43,279 nt of DNA from Caulobacteraceae bacterium (GTDB lineage: Bacteria; Pseudomonadota; Alphaproteobacteria; Caulobacterales; Caulobacteraceae). Within the stretch, counting starts at the first letter, position 1; every line of letters starts with the position of its first letter. Made by a program: the position numbers and the translations under genes. Under the pieces are notes generated by a model. That model was not told where the DNA came from. It did not search any database and saw only the letters and a list, made by a program, of their open reading frames with translations. Positions 16,336 to 24,767 of this stretch are shown here, one piece after another. The stretch is from contig CANJLQ010000020.1 of NCBI GenBank assembly GCA_947475735.1, positions 1-43,279 on the forward strand, read 5' to 3'.

Positions 16336-17184
16336 TCAGTTCAGCTGGCAGATGTCGAGGACGTGCATGTCGGTATAGTCCAGGTTCTCGCCGCCCATGG
16401 CCCAGATGAACCCGTAGTTCGAGGTGCCGGCCCCCATGTGGATCGACCAGGGAGGGCTCATCACGGCCTCGCCGTCGGCCATGACGATGTGGCGCGCGGC
16501 CTCGGGTCGGCCCATGAAGTGGAACACGCGGTCGTTCTCGCCGAGACCGAAATACAGATAAACCTCCGAGCGCCGGTCGTGGAGGTGCGGCGGCATGGTG
16601 TTCCACACGCTGCCGGGCTTCAGCAGGGTCACGCCCAGCAGCAGCTGACAGGACTTCACCTTCTCGGGCACGATGTACTGATAGATGGTCCGCTCGTTGG
16701 ACGTCTCCAGCGCGCCGCGCTCCAGCGGGACAGCCTGGTCGATCGAGATCTTGGCCGCCTCGTAGCGGGCGTGGGCCGGGGTCGACAGCAGATAGAAGCG
16801 CGCCGGGGTCGCCGCATCGACGCTCTCGAACCGCACGTCGACAGTGCCCATCGGCAGGTACAGGCCGTCGCGCTCGGCCAGATCGAAGGTCTGGCCATCG
16901 GCGACCACGCGGCCCGCTCCTGGCCCGATGTTGACCACGCCCAACTCGCGCGCGGCGAGGAAGGGCTTGCCCGCCATGGAGGCAGGCTCGGTGTGCGTGG
17001 GCAGCGAAAGCGCGCCCGACGTCGGCATGGCCCCGCCGATCACCATCCGCTCGTCGTGGGAATAGTTCAGCGCGATCGCGCCCGCCGCGAACAGACCCTC
17101 CACCAGGTAACGCTGGCGCAACTGATCGTTGGTGGCCCCCTCCATCATGTCGGGATGGGTCGAATGATAGACCTTGGCGTACAC
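16336..17184 (-). CDS. kduI: 5-dehydro-4-deoxy-D-glucuronate isomerase
   Basis: A 282-residue cupin-type isomerase of normal KduI length. The metal-binding motif is [15 protein letters not shown], with two His and one Glu; a further His occurs in [18 protein letters not shown]. It converts 5-keto-4-deoxyuronate (DKI) to 2,5-diketo-3-deoxygluconate in the cytoplasm. The start is GTG at 17184, preceded by a strong AAGGGAG site. It leads the kduI-kduD-kdgK operon. An operator-like 20-mer lies 45-64 bp upstream, suggesting direct control by the adjacent LacI-type regulator. Confidence 0.96.
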   Translation of the reverse strand: MYAKVYHSTHPDMMEGATNDQLRQRYLVEGLFAAGAIALNYSHDERMVIGGAMPTSGALSLPTHTEPASMAGKPFLAARELGVVNIGPGAGRVVADGQTFDLAERDGLYLPMGTVDVRFESVDAATPARFYLLSTPAHARYEAAKISIDQAVPLERGALETSNERTIYQYIVPEKVKSCQLLLGVTLLKPGSVWNTMPPHLHDRRSEVYLYFGLGENDRVFHFMGRPEAARHIVMADGEAVMSPPWSIHMGAGTSNYGFIWAMGGENLDYTDMHVLDICQLN

Positions 17185-17228
17185 GGATCATCTCCCTTGG
17201 CGGCCCGACGCGACCGTCGTGTTGGCGC

Positions 17229-17248
17229 GTTTGGTAACCGGTGTCAGC
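17229..17248. promoter_or_regulatory. Operator-like site upstream of kduI
   Basis: The plus strand reads GTTTGGTAACCGGTGTCAGC. It matches the site at 18415-18434 (opposite strand) at 17 of 20 positions and is centred on CCGG, as many LacI-family operators are centred on CG. It lies between the regulator stop and the kduI start, close enough to overlap a promoter. It is probably the binding site of the neighbouring LacI-type regulator. Confidence 0.65.
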
Positions 17249-17263
17249 AGTCAGGGCAACCGC

Positions 17264-18337
17264 TCAGATCGCCCTTGCCGAGTCCCGCACCACGAGTGAC
17301 GGCCGCACCTCGGGCTGATCCAGCTTGGCCGGGTCGAGCCCCCGCATCGGGGCCAGCAGCTTCTCGGCCGCCATACGCCCCATGTCCCGGATCGGCAGGC
17401 GCACGGAGGTCAGATTCGGCCAGACCCGCGAGGCCATCGGCAGATCGTCATAGCCGACGACGGAGAGGTCGCGGGGAATCTCCAGCCCCATGTCGCGGGC
17501 GACCTTGAACACGCCCAGCGCCATCTCGTCGTTTCCGGTGAAGATGGCGGTCGGACGCGGGTCCAGCGCCAGCAGCGACCGCGCGGCCTCCACGCCGCTT
17601 TCGAAGGTATAGGCTCCTTCGGCCACCAGCCGCTCGTCCAGGGCCACGCCCCGTTCGGACAAGGCCGCGCGCAGGCCCCCACCCCGGACGGCGCTGGACC
17701 GAAACAGCGCCGGGCCGGAGATGAAGCCGATCCGGCGGTGACCCAGGTCGGCCAGATGTCGCCCCGCCTCGGCCGCGCCCAGATGGTCATTGGTCACCAG
17801 CATCCGCTCCGGGGAGTCCAGCGACACCGAGGCGATCCGGACATAGGGACAGTCCAGCTCGCGCAGCACTTCGATGACGGCCTCGTCCTCCGACACCGAG
17901 GGCGGCAGGATCACGCCGAACAGCTTCTGCCGCTCCACGAAGTCGCGGATCTCGGCGACGAGGGTCGGGTTGGAGCGATCGCAGGGGTGGACCACCAGTT
18001 CAAGGCCGGACCCCCGCAGCGCGTCCAGCACCCCCTGCTGCATGTTCACCACATAGTTGGGGCTGGGGTTGTCATAGATCAGCCCGACCAGGAACGACCG
18101 GCGAAACGCCAGGCCCCGCGCCTGGACGTCCGGGGTGAAGCCCAGGTCGTCGATCACGGCCGCGACCTTGACCCGCGTTTCCTCGCGGACGAACGGCGAC
18201 TGGTTGATGACGCGCGAAACGGTCTTCTTGGACACCCCGGCGATCCGGGCCACGTCGTTGATGGTCGGCCGCTTGCCAGGCCGGAGCCCGGCCCGCGCGG
18301 CCGTGGTATCGTCGTCGCTCAAGCTCGACCTCTTCAT
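17264..18337 (-). CDS. LacI-family transcriptional regulator of uronate genes
   Basis: A 357-residue regulator. The N-terminal helix-turn-helix is at about residues 24-43 (TINDVARIAGVSKKTVSRVI) with a typical hinge helix (about 66-75), followed by a periplasmic-binding-protein-like sensor domain (FLVGLIYDNPSPNYVV, IFTGNDEMALGVFK, SVVGYDDLPMASRVWP). It carries about 20 extra residues before the DNA-binding domain. It lies between kduI and the divergent hydratase/transporter genes, both preceded by a shared operator-like 20-mer. It probably represses the locus and is released by a uronate pathway intermediate such as 2-keto-3-deoxygluconate, as for KdgR-type regulators. The ligand is inference. 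Confidence 0.92.
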   Translation of the reverse strand: MKRSSLSDDDTTAARAGLRPGKRPTINDVARIAGVSKKTVSRVINQSPFVREETRVKVAAVIDDLGFTPDVQARGLAFRRSFLVGLIYDNPSPNYVVNMQQGVLDALRGSGLELVVHPCDRSNPTLVAEIRDFVERQKLFGVILPPSVSEDEAVIEVLRELDCPYVRIASVSLDSPERMLVTNDHLGAAEAGRHLADLGHRRIGFISGPALFRSSAVRGGGLRAALSERGVALDERLVAEGAYTFESGVEAARSLLALDPRPTAIFTGNDEMALGVFKVARDMGLEIPRDLSVVGYDDLPMASRVWPNLTSVRLPIRDMGRMAAEKLLAPMRGLDPAKLDQPEVRPSLVVRDSARAI

Positions 18338-18414
18338 ATCGTTGGGTCAGCCTTACAACCGTCGCCGTGCGCGCGCCAACGAAACTCCGCCTGCCGCGCA
18401 TCCTGCCGCTCCCC

Positions 18415-18434
18415 GTTGACACCGGTTTCCTAAC
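18415..18434. promoter_or_regulatory. Operator-like site in the divergent regulator/hydratase control region
   Basis: The minus strand reads GTTAGGAAACCGGTGTCAAC, 17 of 20 identical to the site upstream of kduI. It is 78-97 bp before the regulator start and 97-116 bp before the hydratase start, so it can serve both autoregulation and control of the hydratase-transporter genes. Confidence 0.65.
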
Positions 18435-18530
18435 GCTCCAATCATCTCGACACCGGCGGCAAGACCGGCGGGAAACGCGACGAACGGACAACGGCGTGAC
18501 GGGCAAGTCTTATCTCTCAGCGAGTGCGGC

Positions 18531-19343
18531 ATGAGCGTCGCCACTGCCTCAACGGTCCGGGCCGACGCCGCGACCATCGCCACGCGTTTCGTCGAGGCGC
18601 GACTGGCCCGCCGCGCACTGGCGGACTATCCGGGCGATGTGCCGACCGACATGGCCACGGCCTATGCCACCCAGGACGCCGCGATCCGCCTGTTCCCGGA
18701 CGAGATCGTCGCCTGGAAGGTCGGTATGGTGCCCCCCGCGCTGCAAGACAGGCTCGGCGCGCGCCGCCTCGCCGGTCCCATCTTCCGGCGCAACCTGTGG
18801 GCTGCGTCGAGCGACGCGACGCCGCTTCCCGCCATCGACGGCGGCTTCGCGGCGGTCGAGGCCGAGTTCGTCGCCCGGGTAGGTCGGGTCGATCCAGAAA
18901 AGCGTGACTGGACGCTGGACGAGGCGACCGCTGCTGTCGCTGCGCTACACATCGGGGTCGAACTGGCGGGCAGCCCGCTGAAGACCATCAATGACCTGGG
19001 TTCAGCCGTCGTCGCCTCCGACTTCGGCAACAACGCCGGTCTGGTGGTCGGCCCGGAGATCGAGGACTGGTCGGCGCGCCTGAACGGCATCGAGATCGAG
19101 ACGACCATCGACGGCACTGTCGTCGGACGCGGGACGGCCAGCTCCATCCCGGCCGGCATCGTCGAGTCGGTCCGCTTTCTGCTGGAGCATTGCGCGCGTC
19201 GCGGCCTGCCGCTGGTCGAGGGTATGCTGATCTCGACAGGAGCGGTCACCGGGGTGCACGAGGCCCCGATCGGGGCCCGGTCCATCTGCGACTTCTCCGG
19301 CGTCGGGGCCATTCACTGCACTGTGGTCGCCGACGACCGCTAA
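18531..19343 (+). CDS. 2-keto-4-pentenoate hydratase/fumarylacetoacetase-superfamily enzyme
   Basis: A 270-residue protein of the MhpD-like hydratase/decarboxylase branch of the FAH superfamily. Visible family features are WKVGMVPPALQ, the acidic metal-ligand stretch AVEAEFVARVGR and the conserved HIGVELAGSP. Members act on 2-keto acids with Mg2+ or Mn2+. It lies divergently from the LacI regulator and 81 bp before a hexuronate-type transporter, inside the uronate regulon. A sugar-acid role is therefore likely, for instance dehydration or hydration of a 2-keto-3-deoxy acid, rather than aromatic meta-cleavage. The exact reaction cannot be assigned; the standard KduI-KduD-KdgK route does not need it. 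Confidence 0.82.
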   Translation: MSVATASTVRADAATIATRFVEARLARRALADYPGDVPTDMATAYATQDAAIRLFPDEIVAWKVGMVPPALQDRLGARRLAGPIFRRNLWAASSDATPLPAIDGGFAAVEAEFVARVGRVDPEKRDWTLDEATAAVAALHIGVELAGSPLKTINDLGSAVVASDFGNNAGLVVGPEIEDWSARLNGIEIETTIDGTVVGRGTASSIPAGIVESVRFLLEHCARRGLPLVEGMLISTGAVTGVHEAPIGARSICDFSGVGAIHCTVVADDR

Positions 19344-19424
19344 AGACGACAAGGGCCGCAACCCGCCGCGCCCGATCGGGCGACGACGGGACCAGCCAAC
19401 GGAAACGCTTCGAGGAAACCCGAA

Positions 19425-20738
19425 ATGACCGACACGCCTGCCGACGCGGCCAAGCCGATCCAGATCACCGCGCCGCCCGCCGGCAAGTATCGCTGGGTGG
19501 TGGTGTGGCTGCTGTTCGCGGCCATGGTGATCAACTACGTCGACCGTCAGGCCCTGGGCGTCCTGAAGCCCACGCTGATGGACGAGTTCGGCTGGACCGA
19601 GACCAACTATGCCGACATCGTCTTCTGGTTCCAGGCGTCCTACGCCGTGTCTTACCTCTTGTGGGGACGGCTGGTGGACAAGATCGGGGCCCGCTGGGGC
19701 TTTGGTCTGGCCTTCATCATCTGGCAGATCGCCTTCATCGCTCATGCAGGCATCCGCAGTCTGAACACCGCCATCTTCGCGCGGGTCGCCCTGGGCATCG
19801 GCGAGGGCGGTGGTTTCCCAGCCGGCATCAAGGCCGTGACCGAGTGGTTCCCCAAGAAGGAACGCGCCTTCGCCGTCGGCATCTTCAACGCCGGCACCAA
19901 CATCGGGGCGATCATCACGCCGCTGATCATCCCGTTCATCGCCTCGATCTGGCTGGGCACGGTGGCCGAGCCGAACTGGCAGATGGCCCTGATCATCACG
20001 GGCGTGGCCGGCTTCATCTGGGTCCCGATCTGGTTTGCCGTCTACAAGCGCCCCTCCGAGCACAAGCGCGTCACCCCCGCCGAACTGGCCTGGATCGCCC
20101 AGGACGCGCCCGACCCGGTCCACAAGATCGGTTGGCTGAAGCTGCTGACGATCAAGGAAACCTGGGCCTATGCCCTGGGCAAGTTCCTGATCGATCCAAT
20201 CTGGTGGTTCTTCCTGTTCTGGCTGCCGGGCTTCCTGCAGCAGACCTATGACCTCAACATCCTGACCTTCGGCCCGCCGCTGATCGCGATCTATCTGTTG
20301 AGCGACGTGGGCTCTGTCGGGGGCGGCTGGCTGTCCAGTCAGTTCCTCAAGCGCGGCATGAGCCTGAACGCGGCGAGGAAGCTGACCATGCTGATCTGCG
20401 CCCTTGCCGTCCTGCCCGTCGCCTTCGCAGGCATGGCCGCGAACCTGTGGGTCGCGGTGCTGATCATCGGCATCGCCACGGCCGCGCACCAGGGCTTCTC
20501 GGCCAACCTCTACGCCATGCCCGGCGACGTCTTTCCGCGCTCCGCCGTGGGCTCGGTCGTTGGAATCGGCGGCATGATCGGCGGCTTCGGCGGCATGGCC
20601 ATGGCCAAATACGCCGGCTACGTTCTGGACCAGATCGGCAGCTACACGCCGATCTTCGTGGTCGCGGCCTCGGCCTATCTGATCGCGCTTCTGGTCATTC
20701 ACATCCTGTCGCCGAACTACGCGCCGGCGAAGGTGTAA
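19425..20738 (+). CDS. MFS hexuronate-type transporter (ExuT-like)
   Basis: A 437-residue major facilitator protein with about 12 transmembrane helices. It resembles the anion:cation symporter branch, with NYVDRQALGVLKP at the end of TM1 and GIGEGGGFPAGIKAVTEWFPKKER between TM4 and TM5, typical of ExuT/glucarate-type proton symporters. It probably imports galacturonate, glucuronate or their unsaturated oligomer products. A good GAGG site precedes the ATG. It follows the hydratase gene with an 81-bp gap and no second operator, so the two are probably one transcript from the divergent control region. Confidence 0.9.
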   Translation: MTDTPADAAKPIQITAPPAGKYRWVVVWLLFAAMVINYVDRQALGVLKPTLMDEFGWTETNYADIVFWFQASYAVSYLLWGRLVDKIGARWGFGLAFIIWQIAFIAHAGIRSLNTAIFARVALGIGEGGGFPAGIKAVTEWFPKKERAFAVGIFNAGTNIGAIITPLIIPFIASIWLGTVAEPNWQMALIITGVAGFIWVPIWFAVYKRPSEHKRVTPAELAWIAQDAPDPVHKIGWLKLLTIKETWAYALGKFLIDPIWWFFLFWLPGFLQQTYDLNILTFGPPLIAIYLLSDVGSVGGGWLSSQFLKRGMSLNAARKLTMLICALAVLPVAFAGMAANLWVAVLIIGIATAAHQGFSANLYAMPGDVFPRSAVGSVVGIGGMIGGFGGMAMAKYAGYVLDQIGSYTPIFVVAASAYLIALLVIHILSPNYAPAKV

Positions 20739-20878
20739 TGCGCGGGACGTCACTTCGCGTCCAAGACGTCGATTGAGCGGATAGCGTCACCCGGAGCAAG
20801 CATCGCCTCTGAGCATAGAAGCGATCTGCTCGCGATACTGCTGAGGATCCGCGCGCTGTTGCCCGGACCGGGTTCCGC

Positions 20879-21577
20879 TTGCTGTCGGCAACCGTTGAAG
20901 GAACCACTGGCGACAGGGGACAGACCGCCGCACCGATCGCGCTTGCCACATTCTGGTCACAGGCCGCACCGAGACAGCGACCGTCGGCAAGGACTGGGCC
21001 GGCGTCTTCGCGAGTTCGATCTGTGTTCAGCACCGTCGCGGCGTTCGCCATGCTGTGGTCCGCGGCCTTCCCGGCCGTCGATCCGATCTCCTACGAGGCG
21101 GCCGTCGCGGCCGATCCCGTGGTCGTAGAAAGCACAGAGACGCCTGGCGGTTCCACGAACACGGAGGCCGAACTCAGCGCCGAACAGGCCGAACTGATGG
21201 CGCGTGATCCCGACTGGAACGCCCACGCGAGCCTCTATCACGCCGGTGGCGGTGGAGCGACGGGCAACGATTCGCTGGGTTGCCGCCCGGTCGCCATGCG
21301 GACCCTGGCCACGGACCCGCGCGTCATTCCGCGCCGCACCCGCCTGTTCATCCGTGAAACGGTCGGCATCCGCCTGCCGGACGGCACGGTCCATGACGGC
21401 TACTGGTACGCCTCGGACACCGGCGGCGCGATCCGCGGCCAGAGGGTGGACCTCTACACCGGCAACGGTCGCCGCTCGATGGACCCGGTCATGCGCTTCA
21501 ACCAGCGCCGTCTGACCATCACCAACGCCGGTCGCTTTGAAGGTTGCCCCCCGGACTGGCAGACCGCGTCGAACTGA
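20879..21577 (+). CDS. Exported 3D-domain (double-psi beta-barrel) protein; start uncertain
   Basis: The C-terminal part (about residues 155-232 in this frame) is a 3D domain: GCRPVAMRTLATDPRVIPR and the signature ASDTGGAIRGQRVDLYTG, in which the conserved Asp residues resemble the MltA catalytic centre. Such proteins are lytic-transglycosylase-like and act on the cell wall. The upstream part contains a hydrophobic export signal (VFSTVAAFAMLWSAAFPA). The start is unclear: no ATG precedes the signal. TTG at 20879, TTG at 20894 and GTG at 21023 are all possible, and none has a strong ribosome site at good distance. GTG at 21023 would give a clean signal peptide and a 184-residue protein; the longer form would have an odd 48-residue leader. 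Confidence 0.75.
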   Translation: MLSATVEGTTGDRGQTAAPIALATFWSQAAPRQRPSARTGPASSRVRSVFSTVAAFAMLWSAAFPAVDPISYEAAVAADPVVVESTETPGGSTNTEAELSAEQAELMARDPDWNAHASLYHAGGGGATGNDSLGCRPVAMRTLATDPRVIPRRTRLFIRETVGIRLPDGTVHDGYWYASDTGGAIRGQRVDLYTGNGRRSMDPVMRFNQRRLTITNAGRFEGCPPDWQTASN

Positions 21578-21639
21578 CGCCCGGCTTCTAGCGCGATCGC
21601 GAATGGTCTAGGTTGGCCCGTCCCAGCCGGAGCCTCGCC

Positions 21640-22332
21640 ATGCGTCGTCTGTCCCTCGGCCTCATCGTGATGACCCTGACGGTCGGCGCCGCGCCCGTCG
21701 CCGTCTCGGCCCAGGACGCGGCCGTGCCCATGCGCGACCGCACCGAGCGGATCGGCCTGTCGGGTCGGCGCGGCCCCAGCCTGTTCCGCCCCGGTTTCGC
21801 CGTCGGAGAATACACGGGCTGGGCCTCGCTGAGAGACAACGAGGTCCGTCTGCCGTGGCAGTCGCGCGACTTCACCTCGGCCGAGCTGTCGATCGTCACG
21901 CCGGGCGGCGAGGTCACGGCCAGCTGCGGAGGGGGCCAGGGTCACCGCAACATCCTGGGCATCACCTTCGATCGCGACACCATCAGCTATGACTGCGACT
22001 ACGCCGGGGCAGCACCCGCCGATGCCGCCATGGGTCTGGCGCTTGCTCGCGGGTCATTCATGCGCCGGCTGCAACAGCCGCAGCGTGCGGGCTTCCTCAG
22101 CTGGAACGGCGTAGAGTACCGGACCGAGACGCGCCGCATCGGTGGCCTGCCTTTCGGCGGCGGCGCGGTCATGGGCTATGTCATCAGCCGCGACGGCGTC
22201 GAGATCGGCGGCGTCGATCTGAACGGCATGCGCCCGACCTTCTACCTGCCCCCCGCAGGGTCACCCGATCGCGACGCGGCGGCGGTCTTCGCCCTCAGCC
22301 TGTGGGCGTTTCGCGACCCGGCGAACCGATAG
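21640..22332 (+). CDS. Exported protein of unknown function
   Basis: A 230-residue protein with a clear signal peptide (MRRLSLGLIVMTLTVGAAPVAVSAQ). The mature part is beta-rich, with two Cys residues (TASCGGGQG and SYDCDYAG) that could form a disulfide. I recognise no family. The ATG at 21640 is chosen over an upstream in-frame start at 21613 because it begins the signal peptide and follows GGAG. It is followed by another exported protein gene 14 bp later on the same strand, probably in one operon. Confidence 0.82.
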   Translation: MRRLSLGLIVMTLTVGAAPVAVSAQDAAVPMRDRTERIGLSGRRGPSLFRPGFAVGEYTGWASLRDNEVRLPWQSRDFTSAELSIVTPGGEVTASCGGGQGHRNILGITFDRDTISYDCDYAGAAPADAAMGLALARGSFMRRLQQPQRAGFLSWNGVEYRTETRRIGGLPFGGGAVMGYVISRDGVEIGGVDLNGMRPTFYLPPAGSPDRDAAAVFALSLWAFRDPANR

Positions 22333-22346
22333 GACACCGCTCGATC

Positions 22347-22910
22347 ATGAAAACGCGCACCGCTCTGCTCATCGGCGTGATCCTAAGCTTGCTGACGCCT
22401 GCTCTGGGCCTGGCGCAAAGCCAGCCGTCTCCCACCGAGCTCCGCCTTGGCCTGGTCGGTCGCTGGAACGGTGCGCTCGGCTATCGGGACTACCAGTCCG
22501 ACCAGCTGTTCGAGATCCCCGTCCAGACGACCATCGCCACCCCGGGCGACGGCGCGACCCTGATCCGCCAGAGCCTGTTCGACGATGGCCCGAACAAGCC
22601 GGTGTGGATCACCTCCATCAGCCTGGACGACAGTGAAGCAGGAACGACGACGGGGGCCAGCTATCGCGCGGGCCGCCTGCCCGAGCTGTCGACGGATGCC
22701 GTGACGGTCTCCGCCTATCAGGACGCGGCCCATTGGACGCTGGTCTATACCCGAACCGGCGAGGACGACGACGCGCCGGCGGACATCCGGGTCACCGAAA
22801 CGCGGGACGGAGATACCCTCACGGAGATCAAGGACGTGCGACCGGTCGGGGCCGGCGACGACGCCTGGCGCTTTCGCAACCAGACCCGTCTGATCCGTCT
22901 CGGCGACTAG
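22347..22910 (+). CDS. Exported protein of unknown function
   Basis: A 187-residue protein with a signal peptide (about 1-24, ending LGLAQSQ). The mature part starts with a VGRWNGALGYRDYQSD stretch and is predicted beta-rich, like small lipocalin-type periplasmic proteins, but I cannot assign a family. It lies 14 bp after the preceding exported protein gene. Its TAG stop lies in a CTAG palindrome that also supplies the stop of the convergent membrane protein gene. Confidence 0.82.
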   Translation: MKTRTALLIGVILSLLTPALGLAQSQPSPTELRLGLVGRWNGALGYRDYQSDQLFEIPVQTTIATPGDGATLIRQSLFDDGPNKPVWITSISLDDSEAGTTTGASYRAGRLPELSTDAVTVSAYQDAAHWTLVYTRTGEDDDAPADIRVTETRDGDTLTEIKDVRPVGAGDDAWRFRNQTRLIRLGD

Positions 22911-23443
22911 GCGGCGGGAGCCGACCCCGGCTCGGGCCCCAGGACACGCCGCAAGATGGGCCAGATATTGGCCAGCGCCGAGATAAAGCCGACGACCGTC
23001 GCGACACCCTGGAACAGGGTCCAGACGCTGTCGAAGACCGCGCCGGATCGCACCAGTTCCTCCAGCGGGAACAACAGTTCGCTGACCCCGATCTGGAAGC
23101 TCGAATAGACGCCGGAATACTCGATCGAGCGGTCGGCGAAGAAGGCGATCGATGCCGCCGCGGCGATCGGCGCCCACATCAGCGGGAGGAGCAAAAGTAG
23201 CCCCAGGAGCAGCACGGCGAGCTTGGTGCCCAGCGTCTCGCGCGACAGAAGGCTGACGATCACCCCAAGCCCCGCCGCCAGAACGGTCGCCGAGATCATC
23301 ACCAGCAGCACCCAGTCCGTCGCGACGATCAGGTCGGCGAACATGAGACCGATCAGGATCGACGCCGCGGCAATGAGAAAGGCCGTGACCCAGGCCGCTC
23401 CATACTGCGCCAGCCGCGTCTTCAGGTGTGCCAGGCCGATCAT
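22907..23443 (-). CDS. Multi-pass membrane protein of unknown function
   Basis: A 178-residue protein with about four hydrophobic segments (roughly 15-35, 43-64, 72-101 and 140-165). A short polar stretch between the third and fourth contains FADRSIEYSGVYSSFQIGVSELLFPLEELV. I recognise no family. It converges on the preceding gene with stop codons overlapping in CTAG (22907-22910). An 80-bp gap with no visible signal separates it from the Mpo1-like gene upstream on the same strand. Confidence 0.8.
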   Translation of the reverse strand: MIGLAHLKTRLAQYGAAWVTAFLIAAASILIGLMFADLIVATDWVLLVMISATVLAAGLGVIVSLLSRETLGTKLAVLLLGLLLLLPLMWAPIAAAASIAFFADRSIEYSGVYSSFQIGVSELLFPLEELVRSGAVFDSVWTLFQGVATVVGFISALANIWPILRRVLGPEPGSAPAA

Positions 23444-23522
23444 CGCTTCATCTCCCCGCCCCCGCCGATGACCATGCCTCGACCACCAAGCAGAGTCGAC
23501 TGACGGAACGGTGATCGTCGGA

Positions 23523-23843
23523 TCAGAAGCGGCGGTGGCCGCTGATCGTCTCGAAAAACATCCGCCAGTCGCCCATCAGGCTCCACAGCGGGTATTTGAA
23601 CGTCGCCGGGCGGTTCTTCTCGAAGAAGAAATGCCCGACCCAGGCGAAGCCGTATCCCACCAGCGGCATGGCCAGGAACCACCAGGCGTTCAGAAACAAG
23701 CCCAACAGGCCCGCCACGATCACCATCGCCGAACCCACCACATGGATGCGCCGGCACGTTCGGTTGGAGTGCTCGTGGATGTAGTAGGGGTAGAAGGCCT
23801 CGAACGACTGGAAGCGTTCACCGGATGCGGGCTGGCGGGTCAT
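23523..23843 (-). CDS. Mpo1-like (DUF962) membrane protein
   Basis: A 106-residue protein with the DUF962/Mpo1 pattern: YIHEHSNRTCRRIHVVGSAM near the N-terminus, two hydrophobic helices, then WVGHFFFEKNRPATFKYPLWSLMGDWRM. The repeated His residues match the iron-ligand positions of yeast Mpo1, a dioxygenase that shortens 2-hydroxy fatty acids. Bacterial members are mostly uncharacterised, so a role in hydroxy-fatty-acid metabolism is inferred by family. The ATG at 23843 was preferred to an upstream frame extension that lacks family similarity. It sits 37 bp after uppP, probably co-transcribed. Confidence 0.88.
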   Translation of the reverse strand: MTRQPASGERFQSFEAFYPYYIHEHSNRTCRRIHVVGSAMVIVAGLLGLFLNAWWFLAMPLVGYGFAWVGHFFFEKNRPATFKYPLWSLMGDWRMFFETISGHRRF

Positions 23844-23880
23844 TCGCGCAGAATGCTCGCGAACGGCCACGCCTGACAAG

Positions 23881-24690
23881 TCAGGCCAGGATGCCCGCCT
23901 GCAACAGGGCCAGGCCCACCGCCCCGACGACGATCCGCCACCAGGCGAACGGGGCGAAGCCGTGCCGGGCAACGAAGTCCAGCATGGTCCGCACGACGAA
24001 CAGTCCCGACAGGAACGACACGAGGAAGCCGATGGCGATCAGCCCGATCACATCTCCGGTCAGGAGGTCCCGGCTCTCCCAGAAATCCAGCGTAAAGGCG
24101 CCGACCATCGTCGGAATGGCCAGGAAGAAGCTGAACTCGGCGGCCGCTCGTTTGTCCACGCCCAGCAGCAGGCCGCCGACGATCGTGGCCCCTGATCGCG
24201 ACACGCCGGGAATGACCGACAGGCACTGGAACAGGCCGACGCCGAGCGCCGTCTTGAGCGAGAAGCCCATGGCGTCATTTTCTCTCGGGGCCGGGGCCCA
24301 TCGCTCCAGCGCGATCAGGGCGACGCCGCCGACGATCAGGCTGACGCAGACGATGGTCGGGTTGAACAGCACCGCCTTGATGAAGTCGTGGAACAGCAGA
24401 CCCACCAGGGCGGACGGAAAGAAAGCCAGAAGGACCGAGAGAGCGAACCGGCGCGCCGCGGGGTCCTTGCCGGGCAGGCCGATCAGAACCTTCCACAACC
24501 GGCCGAAATACAGCGCCACCACGGCCAGGATCGCCCCCAGCTGGATCATGACGATGAAGGTGTCCCAGGGATCGTCCGAGAGGCCCAGCGCGCTCTTGGC
24601 CAGCAGCAGATGGCCCGTCGACGAGACCGGGATGAACTCCGTCAGCCCCTCGACCAGGCCCAGGATGATCGCCGCCAGCCAGTCCGCCAT
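23881..24690 (-). CDS. uppP: Undecaprenyl-diphosphate phosphatase UppP/BacA
   Basis: A 269-residue polytopic inner-membrane enzyme of normal length. It has both family motifs: EGLTEFIPVSSTGHLLL near the N-terminus (catalytic Glu and Ser) and SVIPGVSRSGATI (the Arg/Ser-rich phosphate-binding motif) around residue 160. It recycles undecaprenyl diphosphate to the monophosphate carrier used for peptidoglycan and other surface polymers; loss or gain changes bacitracin sensitivity. Confidence 0.97.
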   Translation of the reverse strand: MADWLAAIILGLVEGLTEFIPVSSTGHLLLAKSALGLSDDPWDTFIVMIQLGAILAVVALYFGRLWKVLIGLPGKDPAARRFALSVLLAFFPSALVGLLFHDFIKAVLFNPTIVCVSLIVGGVALIALERWAPAPRENDAMGFSLKTALGVGLFQCLSVIPGVSRSGATIVGGLLLGVDKRAAAEFSFFLAIPTMVGAFTLDFWESRDLLTGDVIGLIAIGFLVSFLSGLFVVRTMLDFVARHGFAPFAWWRIVVGAVGLALLQAGILA

Positions 24691-24767
24691 GTCACATCCC
24701 CCGAAGCGACACCCGGGACAGTCGCCGGTCGGTCACCCGGGCCTGATCCGCGATCGGGTCGATGATT

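Noticed and set aside
19344..19424. Third copy of the LacI-type operator before the transporter gene
   Set aside because: No ACCGGT core or similar 20-mer is present; the transporter is more likely co-transcribed with the hydratase gene.
20739..20878. Structured RNA or riboswitch between the transporter and 3D-domain gene
   Set aside because: Only short, weak stems were visible and no known riboswitch core could be recognised.
20695..21051. 118-codon minus-strand frame in the gap after the transporter
   Set aside because: It overlaps the end of the transporter and the 3D-domain gene region, lacks a ribosome site and any recognisable motif.
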